Below are positions 17,728 through 26,323 of a DNA stretch of 64,000 bases, in pieces. The DNA is from Paralimibaculum aggregatum (GTDB lineage: Bacteria > Pseudomonadota > Alphaproteobacteria > Rhodobacterales > Rhodobacteraceae): NCBI RefSeq assembly GCF_030270585.1, contig NZ_BSYI01000009.1, positions 62,001-126,000 on the forward strand, read 5' to 3'. The position numbers and the translations under genes are program-made. Each line of letters opens with the position of its first letter. Positions within the stretch are counted from its first letter, which is position 1. The notes under the pieces were generated by a model that was not told where the DNA came from, did no database searches, and worked only from the letters and a program-made list of their open reading frames with translations.

Positions 17728-19617
17728 ATGCTCACGATCCGCGATCTCACCTTTGCCATTGCCGGCCGGCCGCTCTTCGAGGGCGCCTCGGCGCAGATCC
17801 CGGCCGGCGCCCGCGTCGGCATCGTCGGGCGCAACGGCACCGGCAAGACCACGCTGTTCCGCCTGATCCGGGGCGAGCTCTCGCCCGATGGCGGGGAGAT
17901 CTCGCTGCCGCCGCGCGCCCGCATCGGCGGTGTCGCGCAGGAGGTGCCGGCGGGCCCCGAGCCGCTGATCGAGATCGTGCTTGCCGCCGACGAGGAGCGC
18001 GCCCGGCTGCTGGCCGAGGCGGAGCGGGCGACCGACCCGGCGCGGATCGCCGAGATCCACGCCCGCCTCGCCGATATCCAGGCGCATTCGGCAGAGGCGC
18101 GCGCTTCCACGATCCTTGCCGGCCTCGGCTTTCCGGCGCCCGACCAGGCCCGCGCCGCGGCGGAATTCTCGGGCGGCTGGCGGATGCGCGTGGCGCTGGC
18201 GGCGGTGCTGTTCTCGGCGCCGGACCTGCTGCTGCTCGACGAGCCGACCAACTATCTCGATCTCGAGGGCGCGGTCTGGCTCGAGAGCTATCTGGCGCGC
18301 TACCCGCACACCATGCTGGTGATCTCGCACGACCGGGGGCTGCTGAACCGCGCGGTCAACACCACGCTGCATCTCGAGAACCGGCGGCTGACGCTCTACG
18401 GCGGCGGCTACGACACCTTCGACCGGGTGCGCCGCGAGAAGCTGATGCTGCAGGCCGCCGCGGCCAAGAAGCAGCAGGCGGTGCGCGCGCATCTGCAGAG
18501 CTTCGTCGACCGCTTCCGCTACAAGGCGTCCAAGGCCAAGCAGGCGCAGGCCCGCGTCAAGATGCTGGAGAAGATGGAGCCGATTGCCGCGGTGATCGAA
18601 TCGAGCGTCGCGCCGATCCACCTGCCCGAGCCCGAGGAGCTGCCGCCGCCGCTGCTCGCCTTCGAGCGGGCCAGCGTCGGCTATGACGGGCGCGCGGTGC
18701 TGTCGCGGCTCGACCTGCGCATCGACCAGGACGACCGGATCGCGCTGCTCGGCGCCAATGGCGAGGGCAAGTCGACCCTGGCCAAGCTGATCTCCGACCG
18801 GCTCGCGGTGATGGAGGGCACGCGGCGCGCCTCCTCCAAGCTGCGCATCGGCTATTTCGCGCAGCACCAGACCGAGGAGCTCGACACCGCCGAGACCCCG
18901 CTCGAGATCCTGCGCCGGGCGCGCCCGCAGCTCGAGCCGCAGAAGCTGCGCGCCATGCTGGCGGCGGGCGGCACCGGGGCGGAGATCGTCGAGACCCGCG
19001 TCGGCGAGCTCTCCGGCGGGCAGAAGGCGCGGCTGATGCTCACCATGGCGGCGCTCGATGCGCCGCACATGCTGATTCTCGACGAGCCGACCAACCATCT
19101 CGACATCGAGAGCCGCGAGGCGCTGGTGTCGGCGCTCAACGGCTTCTCCGGCGCGGTGATCCTGATCTCCCACGATGCCCATCTGGTGGAGGCGGTGGCC
19201 GACCGGCTCTGGCTGGTGAAGGGCGGGCGCGTGGCGCCCTATGACGGCGACATGGACGATTACCGCCGGCTGCTGCTCGCCACCGAGAGGGGCGGGGAGG
19301 GCACGCAGGCGCCGCCGCACGGCTCGGCGAAACGGGCCGGGCGGCGCAGCGCGGCCGAGATCCGCAAGGCGCTGGCGCCCCTGCGGGCGGAGGTTGCGGC
19401 CTGCGAGGCGCGGCTGGAGAAGATCGCCGAGATGCTGGAACGCATGGATGCCAAGCTGGCCGATCCCGCGCTCTACCAGGGCCCGGCCGACCGCATCGAG
19501 GCGCTGCAGATCAAGCGCGGCGAGATCCTCGAGGGGCAGGAGCGGGCCGAGGCGCTCTGGATGGCGGCGCAGGAGAAGCTCGATGCCGCCGAGGCGGAGG
19601 CCAGGGCCGGCGCCTGA
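17728..19617 (+). CDS. ABC-F family ATP-binding protein
   Basis: A 629-residue protein with two ABC ATPase domains and no membrane segments, so it is of the ABC-F class. Domain 1 has Walker A GRNGTGKTT near residue 32, a signature FSGGW and Walker B LLLLDEPTNYLD. Domain 2 has GANGEGKST, LSGGQKAR and LILDEPTNHLD. The linker between them is long and charged, and the C-terminal 90 residues form a coiled coil, as in Uup and ABCF3-like members. ABC-F proteins act on ribosomes (translation factors, stalled complexes) or in DNA-related roles for Uup; which role applies is unclear. Its promoter should lie in the 103 bases shared with the divergent DUF4214 gene. Confidence 0.94.
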   Translation: MLTIRDLTFAIAGRPLFEGASAQIPAGARVGIVGRNGTGKTTLFRLIRGELSPDGGEISLPPRARIGGVAQEVPAGPEPLIEIVLAADEERARLLAEAERATDPARIAEIHARLADIQAHSAEARASTILAGLGFPAPDQARAAAEFSGGWRMRVALAAVLFSAPDLLLLDEPTNYLDLEGAVWLESYLARYPHTMLVISHDRGLLNRAVNTTLHLENRRLTLYGGGYDTFDRVRREKLMLQAAAAKKQQAVRAHLQSFVDRFRYKASKAKQAQARVKMLEKMEPIAAVIESSVAPIHLPEPEELPPPLLAFERASVGYDGRAVLSRLDLRIDQDDRIALLGANGEGKSTLAKLISDRLAVMEGTRRASSKLRIGYFAQHQTEELDTAETPLEILRRARPQLEPQKLRAMLAAGGTGAEIVETRVGELSGGQKARLMLTMAALDAPHMLILDEPTNHLDIESREALVSALNGFSGAVILISHDAHLVEAVADRLWLVKGGRVAPYDGDMDDYRRLLLATERGGEGTQAPPHGSAKRAGRRSAAEIRKALAPLRAEVAACEARLEKIAEMLERMDAKLADPALYQGPADRIEALQIKRGEILEGQERAEALWMAAQEKLDAAEAEARAGA

Positions 19618-19728
19618 GCCCGAGAGCCTGAGCCTGAGCGGGCGGGCGGCATGCATCCGCCGCTAACCATCACCGTCAGCCATGGGCACACCATCCCTGA
19701 AAGCCGCATGTGAACCGGCGGCTGTCAT

Positions 19729-19758
19729 GGTTGCGGGGCTTGCACGAAACCCGCAACC
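19729..19758 (+). promoter_or_regulatory. Leader hairpin next to a ribosome-binding site
   Basis: GGTTGCGGG (19729-19737) and CCCGCAACC (19750-19758) form a perfect 9-bp stem with a 12-base loop. The hairpin ends 2 bases before the GGGAG ribosome-binding site (19761-19765) of the small membrane-protein gene. It could hold down or regulate translation start, or simply stabilise the leader. Confidence 0.4.
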
Positions 19759-19771
19759 CAGGGAGCACCTC

Positions 19772-19981
19772 ATGGACCCTCGCAAGATCGCCGCCCTTCT
19801 CGGCTTCGTCTTCGGCATCGCCGCGCTGGCGAGCCACATCCTCAGCGGCGTGATCGACGCCGACTACGTCTTCGGCACCGCCAGCGCGGCGGTCTTCGCC
19901 ACCTATGGCTGGTATCACCTGCGCCGCGCCCGCGAGCGCGAGGAGGCCGCCGCCGAGCGGGTGCGCTCGCGCTTGACCTGA
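19772..19981 (+). CDS. Small membrane protein, unknown function
   Basis: A 69-residue protein. The start at 19772 (MDPRKIAALLGFVFGIAALAS) is set by GGGAG 6 bases upstream; the frame is open earlier but without a start signal. Two hydrophobic segments, about residues 6-24 and 31-48, are followed by a charged tail (LRRAREREEAAAERVRSRLT), which fits a two-span inner-membrane protein with a cytoplasmic helix. No family was recognised. It is the first of three closely spaced plus-strand membrane-related genes (this one, MarC, aspartic protease). Confidence 0.7.
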   Translation: MDPRKIAALLGFVFGIAALASHILSGVIDADYVFGTASAAVFATYGWYHLRRAREREEAAAERVRSRLT

Positions 19982-20009
19982 ACCGCGGCGCCGGGCAGGG
20001 AGGATGGCG

Positions 20010-20660
20010 ATGGAGCATGCCCTCGCCGCCTTTGCCACGCTGTTCGCTGTCCTCGATCCGGTGGGCACGACCTCGCTGTTCATCGCGCTCACCGCGGCGC
20101 ATGACGGGGCCGGCCGGCTGCGCGTGGCGGCGCTCGGCACCGGCGTTGCCTTCGCGGTGCTGCTGCTCTTCGCGCTGGCCGGGGAGGCGGTGCTGGCCTT
20201 CGTCGGGATCTCGCTGCCGGCCTTCCGCATCGCCGGCGGCATCCTGCTGTTCCTGACCGCGCTCGACATGCTGTTCGAGCGCCGCACCGCGCGCCGCGAG
20301 CGCAAGGTGGAGGAGGAGCGCGAGAGCCAGGCCGCCGCCGAGGCGCCGGACGATCCCTCGGTGTTCCCGCTCGCCATCCCGCTGATCGCCGGCCCCGGCG
20401 CGATCGCCGCGATGATCCTGCTGATGGGCGCGGCGGCCGGCGACATGGAGCGCCAGGGCATCGTGCTCGGCACCATGGCCGGGGTGCTGCTGCTGCAGTT
20501 CGGCATGTTCCTGCTCGGCGGGCCGATCGGCCGCGTGCTGGGGCGGACCGGGATGCTGGTGGTGACCCGGCTGATGGGGATGCTGCTGGCGGCGCTGGCG
20601 GTGCAGTTCGTGATCGACGGGATCGCCGCGGTGATCCGCGGCATGGGCGCGGGCGCATGA
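20010..20660 (+). CDS. MarC family integral membrane protein
   Basis: A 216-residue MarC-family protein with about six membrane spans. The N-terminal FATLFAVLDPVGTTSLFIALT and the later PLAIPLIAGPGAIAAMILLMG are the two family repeats with conserved DP and GPG. The start at 20010 is preferred over 20004 because GGGAGG lies just before 20004, leaving too little room there. The family was once linked to multiple antibiotic resistance, but later work did not support that, so its role is unknown. A charged cytoplasmic loop (ERRTARRERKVEEERESQAAAE) separates the halves. It follows the small membrane protein by 28 bases. Confidence 0.88.
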   Translation: MEHALAAFATLFAVLDPVGTTSLFIALTAAHDGAGRLRVAALGTGVAFAVLLLFALAGEAVLAFVGISLPAFRIAGGILLFLTALDMLFERRTARRERKVEEERESQAAAEAPDDPSVFPLAIPLIAGPGAIAAMILLMGAAAGDMERQGIVLGTMAGVLLLQFGMFLLGGPIGRVLGRTGMLVVTRLMGMLLAALAVQFVIDGIAAVIRGMGAGA

Positions 20661-20673
20661 GCGGGACGGGCGC

Positions 20674-21261
20674 ATGAGCGGCTTCAGCGGCGACGAACAG
20701 GCGCGCATCCTCTATCTCTCGCTGCTCGGGCTGCTGCTCTGCGGCTACCTGATCCACGCCTATCGCGGGCGCCTCGGCACCGGGCTGCAGCACGCCGCGA
20801 TCTGGGTGCTGATCTTCCTCGGCGCCATGCTGGCCTATGGCTTCAAGGACAACCTGGCGGTGATGCTGAACCCCGGCGCCGCGCGCGTCGAGGGCGATGC
20901 GGTGGTGCTGACCCGCGGACGGGACGGGCATTTCCACGCCACCCTCGAGATCGACGGCACCCCGGTGGCGTTCCTCGTCGATACCGGCGCCAGCGAGATG
21001 GTGCTGAGCCGGCAGGATGCCGCCCGCATCGGCCTGGCGCTCGACAGCCTCGCCTTCACCCGGCCCGCGCGCACCGCGAACGGCGTGGTCTACGGCGCCC
21101 CGGTGCGCCTCGGCGAGGTGCGCTTTGCCGGCAAGGTGGAGCGCGGCGTGCCGGCGGTGGTCAATGGCGGCGCGCTGGCCACCTCGCTGCTCGGCATGCG
21201 CTATCTCGACCGTTTCGCCCGCGTCGAGATCCAGGGCGACACGCTGCGCCTCGAGCGCTGA
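20674..21261 (+). CDS. TIGR02281-type clan AA aspartic protease
   Basis: A 195-residue membrane-anchored retropepsin-like protease. Two N-terminal hydrophobic segments (about residues 11-29 and 42-57) anchor it. The catalytic motif is FLVDTGASEMVLS with Asp103, followed by the ALATSLLGMRYLDRF block typical of TIGR02281 proteins common in alphaproteobacteria. A single catalytic Asp means it must act as a dimer. The active domain should lie in the periplasm; the substrate is unknown. It starts 13 bases after the MarC stop, so the two are probably one transcript. Confidence 0.9.
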   Translation: MSGFSGDEQARILYLSLLGLLLCGYLIHAYRGRLGTGLQHAAIWVLIFLGAMLAYGFKDNLAVMLNPGAARVEGDAVVLTRGRDGHFHATLEIDGTPVAFLVDTGASEMVLSRQDAARIGLALDSLAFTRPARTANGVVYGAPVRLGEVRFAGKVERGVPAVVNGGALATSLLGMRYLDRFARVEIQGDTLRLER

Positions 21262-21327
21262 GCGCGCCGCCGTCCGGGCTATGCGCACCGTTCCCGGGCC
21301 GCGATGGCGGATTGCGGCGGCCGGCCC

Positions 21328-22134
21328 TCAGCCCGCCGCGGAGAGAGCCCAGGCGCCCCAGGCGATCAGCCCGGCGCCGGCCACCCTCGAGACCTGCCTG
21401 CCGATCGGGGCGAGCCGTTCCGCCGCGACGAGCGCCGCCAGCCCGACGATCCAGTAGAGGTTCATCACCCCGCCGACGAAGAGCAGCGCCATCAGCACCC
21501 AGCAGCAGCCGAGGCAGTAGATGCCGTGCTCCGCCCCCATGCGGGCGGCGCCGGCGATCCCCGGCCGGCGGCGCCGCGCGATGAATTCCGCCGGCGAGCG
21601 GCAATGCGTCAGGCAGGCATCCTTGAGCGGCGAGAACTGGTATGCGCCGGCCAGGATCATCACCAGCGCCCCGGGCACCGTGCCGACCAGCGTCATCATC
21701 CGCGCCGAGACCAGACCCACCGCCTCGAGCCACCATTGCGCCAGCGCCGCGGCGAGCCCGAACCCGGCCCAGGCGGCGAGATATCCCGCGAGGAACGCCG
21801 CCGCGGCCCGCGGCGCCAGCGCCGCCTCGGAGGTCCGGCGCAGCAGCACGGCATAGAGCAGGATCACCGGCGCGACGGCGGGCATCATCATCGCGATCAT
21901 CATCACCCACCACATGAGGAAGACGAGCAGGGCATGCTCGGCGCCCCAGGCCGCAGGCTGCGTCATGCCCGGCATCTGCGCCGGGCCCGCCATCCGCGTC
22001 ATCTCGAGCGCCGTCATCTCCATGCCGAGGCCGAGCACCGTGTAGAGCCCGGCCAGCACGAAGAGCACCCCCATCGCGCCGATCAGGACGGCACGGTCGC
22101 GGCGCAGCACGCCCTCGACAACGCTCCCGGCCAT
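21328..22134 (-). CDS. DUF2182 membrane protein
   Basis: A 268-residue polytopic membrane protein of the DUF2182 family. The family hallmark is the Met/Trp-rich span VFLMWWVMMIAMMMPAVAPVILLY. The first span is near residues 18-38 and several more follow. A Cys-containing segment YCLGCCWVLMALLFVGGVMNL is near the end, after KDACLTHCRSP. The start at 22134 is used because the upstream gene stops at 22139. The function is not established. The Met, Cys and His content in and next to the membrane spans would suit metal handling. It forms a conserved-looking pair with the DUF1326 gene. Confidence 0.88.
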   Translation of the reverse strand: MAGSVVEGVLRRDRAVLIGAMGVLFVLAGLYTVLGLGMEMTALEMTRMAGPAQMPGMTQPAAWGAEHALLVFLMWWVMMIAMMMPAVAPVILLYAVLLRRTSEAALAPRAAAAFLAGYLAAWAGFGLAAALAQWWLEAVGLVSARMMTLVGTVPGALVMILAGAYQFSPLKDACLTHCRSPAEFIARRRRPGIAGAARMGAEHGIYCLGCCWVLMALLFVGGVMNLYWIVGLAALVAAERLAPIGRQVSRVAGAGLIAWGAWALSAAG

Positions 22135-22138
22135 CGCC

Positions 22139-22777
22139 TCAGGCCGCTTCCAGCACGCCCCGGCCGGAGAGGTGCAGCTCGGCAAACTGCGCATAGGTGC
22201 CGTCGATGCCGGTCAGCTCGATCTCGCCGCGGGTCGAGGCGCGGCCGGAGCCGATCTCGGCCAGCCGATACTCGAACCCGTGCGGCAGGTCGATGCGCAC
22301 CCGGTGCGGCGCGCCGGTCACGGGGTTGCGGATCGGCTCGGCCGAGAACTCGCAGACATCGCCGAGCGCGGCCTTGCCGGTGCGGGCCGCGATGTCGAAC
22401 TCGGCGCTGATCGGCAGGCGCTGCGTCGGCAGCCGGTTCGGCGACATCGCGTGGAAGATCCACCACATCGTCGCCATGTCGTCGGTGTCCTGGCCGGTCA
22501 TGATCTTCTCCAGCGCCGCGGCCTGCTCGTCGGTCGCCGCGCTGTCGATGAAGAGCTGCATGGTGCCGTTGCCCTCGTGCACCGCGCCCGGCCACTTGTA
22601 GGTGGCGCCCATGCGCAGGCCGTCGAGCGCCACGGCGCCGTGATGGCCCCGCTCGACGACGTAGACGACCGCCGCCTCGCACCATCCCTTGTCGGGCAGG
22701 GCGTTGAACTGGCAGGGGCAGGCATAGACACAATTGCAGGTGGCCATCTCTCGTCCGTGGATTTCCCAGTCTGCCAT
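22139..22777 (-). CDS. DUF1326 domain protein
   Basis: A 212-residue soluble protein of the DUF1326 family. The N-terminal MATCNCVYACPCQF carries four Cys in a CxCx3CxC pattern that could bind metal. The family also shows the VYVVERGHHGAVALDGLRM and FSAEPIRNPVTG segments seen here. No signal peptide. GAGAGG precedes the ATG. The DUF2182 gene starts 4 bases after its stop, so the two are translated together. Function is unknown; the repeated pairing with a Met/Cys-rich membrane protein suggests a shared task. Confidence 0.88.
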   Translation of the reverse strand: MADWEIHGREMATCNCVYACPCQFNALPDKGWCEAAVVYVVERGHHGAVALDGLRMGATYKWPGAVHEGNGTMQLFIDSAATDEQAAALEKIMTGQDTDDMATMWWIFHAMSPNRLPTQRLPISAEFDIAARTGKAALGDVCEFSAEPIRNPVTGAPHRVRIDLPHGFEYRLAEIGSGRASTRGEIELTGIDGTYAQFAELHLSGRGVLEAA

Positions 22778-23957
22778 CTGGACCTCTCAATGATGGAAAC
22801 CCATCCCGCACCCTGCAATGTTGACCTTACGTAATTATGCCGGCGCGCGCAATCTTCCCGCGCCCGGGCCCTGGAAGCGGCCCCCGCCACCCGGCACGGG
22901 GCAGGCGGCAGCGCGCCGGTTCCCGCCATCCCCGGCGATACGGCGCGGCGGTTTTCGCGTCCGCGCGGGCTCGGGCTCGGGCTCGGGCGAGGTTGCGCAC
23001 CGCCGCCGTGCCGGCGCCATGGCCGCTGAAGGCGGGCTCGCCCGGCTTGCCTGTGGCGTGGCCCCGCGCATGCTCAGGGACGAGCAGGCATCCCCTTGCG
23101 AGCCTGGGCAGGGGCGCAGGGTCGCACGGCCACTACCCCCGCGTCAGCGGACGCGATCCGGTGCGCCGGGCCTTTTCGGGCAAGGGGAAGCCTCGGAGCC
23201 CGATCCCCTGCGCAGCGGGCCGCCTCGCCCTGGCGCGCTGCGGGGGAGCGGCAAGGCGCTGATCCGGCAGTTCCGCGAGCCGGACCCCGGACAGCACCGG
23301 CGCGCACCGTTCACAGCGCGATCCCGCCCATGGTCGTCCAAGAGCCGATGGCGCCAGGGACATACCCTGCGGATCTGCCGGTATCATCCTGCAAAGAGGG
23401 GCGGCCAACGCGGCGGAGATCGCGGCGGCACCGGCGCGGCGCAAGACCGGGTGAAGGCGGTGGCCCTACCTGCCTCGCATCGCCCGAAGGGTGGGTCGAC
23501 CTGGGCGTAGGGCGAGAGCGGTTCGGCCAGCGGCGCCTCGCCTGCGAGCGGATCCAAGAACTTCGGCGTGCACCCACGCGCAGCAGGGCAGGCCGCGCCC
23601 ACCCTTCGGTGAGCGCGCAGGCCAACCGGTTCCGGATCGCCGCGCCGTTCTTCGACTGGGTCCTCGCGCATCCGCTCGGCGATCTGGCGCGCTCGCGGTG
23701 ATCGGGCCGACCGGCACGGCGGTGTGGGCCGGCCTGTTCTCCCCCGGTTTCGGCCGGGCCTTGCAGCGCAGGTGCGGCGATCCTCGCGGGACGGCCGTGA
23801 CGCGCCTTGGCCCCCGGGCCGCGCCCCGAAGCGACGCTGCCCGCATTCCTGATGCTGCTCCTCGCTCGGTGGCTGGACGTCACGTTCTTCGCCGCACCCC
23901 GATCGAGGCCCGGTTTGCGGCGGTCTGCATGGCCTGCTTGTTCGCCCTAGCCCGGAG
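22778..23957. other. Long intergenic region without recognised gene
   Basis: About 1.2 kb lies between the DUF1326 gene and holC. Frames on both strands are Arg/Pro/Ala-rich, are not preceded by ribosome-binding sites and resemble no family. The left end (22790-22850) is AT-richer and should hold the DUF1326 promoter. An exact 12-bp inverted pair, CCGAAGGGTGGG at 23484-23495 and its complement at 23598-23609, is the only structure noted. The stretch may be the remains of a lost gene. Confidence 0.5.
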
Positions 23958-24443
23958 CTATGACCGGCTCGTCCCGCCCGCCTCGGCGCGGCGGACCCAG
24001 CCGCCATTGCCGTCCTCGGCCCAGTAGACCGCCTTGAGCCCGGCGGCGACCACCTGGCGCCAGTCGGCGCGGGCACGGTCAACCGCCGCGGGGTCGCGCC
24101 CGTCGAACAGGAGCGCGACCGTCTCCAGCCCGCTGGCCACCTCCGCCGCGAAGGCCGCGCCGTCGATCAGGAAGAGCGCTGCGGTGCCGGCGGGCAGCTC
24201 CTCGCCGGCCGTGAGCCAGACCGGGTGCACCTCCGGGCCCTCCGGCGCGGCGCCGGCCAGCCCGTGCGGCAGGAAGCTCTCGTCGCGCCAGGTCCAGAGC
24301 AGCCGGTCGAGCGCCTCGAGCCGGGGCTGGCTCGCGCCGCGCAGCACCGCCCGCCAGCCGCGCTCGAGGCAGCGCTCCAGCATCACCGGGAGGACCTGCT
24401 CCAGCGTGCTCCCGGTGAGGTGATAGAAGCGCACCTCAGCCAT
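23958..24443 (-). CDS. holC: DNA polymerase III chi subunit
   Basis: A 161-residue HolC protein. The family start MAEVRFYHLTGSTLEQVLPVMLERCLERGWRAVLR is complete, followed by LDRLLWTWRDESFLPHG and LFLIDGAAF. Chi links the clamp loader to single-stranded DNA-binding protein at the replication fork. The start at 24443 matches the usual N-terminus; the upstream frame is Ala/Pro/Arg-rich and not conserved in character. It lies 168 bases downstream of pepA on the same strand, the order found across Rhodobacteraceae. The C-terminal 15 residues (RRAEAGGTSRS) are an unstructured tail. Confidence 0.93.
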   Translation of the reverse strand: MAEVRFYHLTGSTLEQVLPVMLERCLERGWRAVLRGASQPRLEALDRLLWTWRDESFLPHGLAGAAPEGPEVHPVWLTAGEELPAGTAALFLIDGAAFAAEVASGLETVALLFDGRDPAAVDRARADWRQVVAAGLKAVYWAEDGNGGWVRRAEAGGTSRS

Positions 24444-24611
24444 GCGCGCCCATCCCCTGCCGGCAGCCGGTGCCGCAGCCGGCCGGCCGGCGTGCCGCGG
24501 GCCTGCCGCCGCGCCGCAGGGGCCGGGCAAAGGCGAACCGGCGCCGGCGCCGCGTGCTGCCCGCCGGGCATGCGGGCGCCGGGGCGGGGCCGCGGCGCCG
24601 GGGCTGCAGGA

Positions 24612-26102
24612 TCACCCCTCCCATTTCTCCCGCACCAGGCGATCGAGCGCCGCCACGCCCCAGCCGGTGGCGCCCTTCGGCGCGAGATCGGTGCCGGTGT
24701 CGGTCAGCGTCACCCCGGCGATGTCGATATGGATCCAGGGGCAGTCGTCCTTCACGAAGCGGTGCAGGAACTCGGCCGCGGTGATCGAGCCGGCGGCGCG
24801 GCCGCCGGTGTTCTTGATGTCGGCCTTCTTCGACTTGATCTGCTCGACATATTTCGGCCCGAGCGGCAGGCGCCAGGCGGCATCGCCGGCGGCCTCGGCG
24901 GCGGCGGCGAAATCGGCCGAGAAATCCTCGTCGGTGGCATACCAGCCGGCATTGTGGTTGCCGAGCGCGACGATCACCGCGCCGGTCAGCGTCGCGAGAT
25001 CCACCATTGCCGCCGGCGCCAGCTTCTCCTGCGTGTACCAGAGCGCATCGGCCAGAACCATCCGGCCCTCGGCATCGGTGTTGATCACCTCGATGGTCTC
25101 GCCCTTCATCGACTTGACGATATCGCCCGGGCGCTGGGCGCAGCCGTCGGGCATGTTCTCGACGAGGCCGACGACGCCGACCACGTTGGCCTTCGCCTTG
25201 CGCAGCGCCAGCGTGCGCATGACACCGGCGACGACGCCGGCGCCGCCCATGTCCATGGTCATCTCTTCCATGCCGCCGGCCGGCTTGATCGAGATGCCGC
25301 CGGTATCGAACACCACGCCCTTGCCGACGAGCGCGAGCGGCGCCGCACCCTCCGCGCCGCCCTGCCAGCGCATCACCACGAGCTTGCTCTCGCTCTCCGA
25401 GCCCTGGCCGACGGCGAGCAGCGCGCGCATTCCCAGCGCCGCCATCTCCGTCTCGCCGAGGATCTCGACCTCGACGCCGAGCTCCTGCATGCCGGCGAGG
25501 CGGGCGGCGAACTCGTCGGTGGTCAGGCGGTTGGCCGGCTCGTTGACGAGATCGCGGGTGAAGAAGATGCCCTCGGCCAGCGCCGCAAAGGGGGCCGAGG
25601 CGCGGGCCAGCGCCTCCGGCGCCTCGGCCAGCACGGCGAGGCTGCGCGGGGCGGGGGGCTCGTCCTCGGGATCGGCGCTCTTGTACTCGCGGAAATCGTA
25701 GAGCCGCAGCACCGCGGCGCAGAGCGTCTCGGCCAGCACCGCTTCCGGGCCCGCGCCGGCGGTGGCGATGGTGGCAGCCCCCTCGGGCAGCGCCTTGGCG
25801 ATGGCGCCGCCGGTCTTGCGCGCCGCCGCGCCGCCGGGCTCGGCGCCGAGACAGGCGAGGATCACCGTGTCGGCCTTCAGCCCCGGCAGATAGCGCAGCA
25901 CCTGCACGGTGCCCGCCTTGGTCTTGAACCGCTTGTCGGCCACCGCGCGGGAGAGCGCGCCGCCGGCGAGCCCGTCCACCGCCGCGGCGCCGGGGCAGAG
26001 CGCGCCGCCGCCATCGGCGAAGACGACGAGGGTGCCCTCGAGCGCGGCCCAGTCGGCATCGGACTCGGCGGCAAAGCTCACGGGCGTCGGTGCGGTTATC
26101 AT
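24612..26102 (-). CDS. pepA: Leucyl aminopeptidase (M17)
   Basis: A 496-residue M17 cytosolic aminopeptidase of normal length. The catalytic domain shows VGKGVVFDTGGISIKPAGGM with the first metal ligands, MDMGGAGVVAG, and the family signature NTDAEGRMVLADAL with metal-binding Asp and Glu and the nearby Arg. It removes N-terminal residues from peptides using two metal ions; some members also bind DNA. GGGGAGAG lies 5 bases before the ATG at 26102. It is divergent from lptF with 221 bases between, which must hold both promoters. Confidence 0.96.
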   Translation of the reverse strand: MITAPTPVSFAAESDADWAALEGTLVVFADGGGALCPGAAAVDGLAGGALSRAVADKRFKTKAGTVQVLRYLPGLKADTVILACLGAEPGGAAARKTGGAIAKALPEGAATIATAGAGPEAVLAETLCAAVLRLYDFREYKSADPEDEPPAPRSLAVLAEAPEALARASAPFAALAEGIFFTRDLVNEPANRLTTDEFAARLAGMQELGVEVEILGETEMAALGMRALLAVGQGSESESKLVVMRWQGGAEGAAPLALVGKGVVFDTGGISIKPAGGMEEMTMDMGGAGVVAGVMRTLALRKAKANVVGVVGLVENMPDGCAQRPGDIVKSMKGETIEVINTDAEGRMVLADALWYTQEKLAPAAMVDLATLTGAVIVALGNHNAGWYATDEDFSADFAAAAEAAGDAAWRLPLGPKYVEQIKSKKADIKNTGGRAAGSITAAEFLHRFVKDDCPWIHIDIAGVTLTDTGTDLAPKGATGWGVAALDRLVREKWEG

Positions 26103-26323
26103 GGCGGTCTCTCCCCGGTTGCAAGCGGACACCAGAGAGCTAACGCCTATTGCCGGCCCGCACCAGCGCCTTGCGACGAGAGGGCGCGGCATGCGCGCGC
26201 CGGCGGGCGAGGCAGGGGGCCATGCGGAACCGGCCGCATGGCTTCCCGCCGCCGGAGATCTGGTCTAGGAGGGGTCGAGGCGCTATCTGACAGCCCTGAC
26301 CCGCGGCCACCACCGGAATCCGG

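Noticed and set aside
22827-22834. TTACGTAA palindrome upstream of the DUF1326 gene as an operator
   Set aside because: Eight bases are too short to separate from chance in an AT-richer promoter region, with no second copy nearby.
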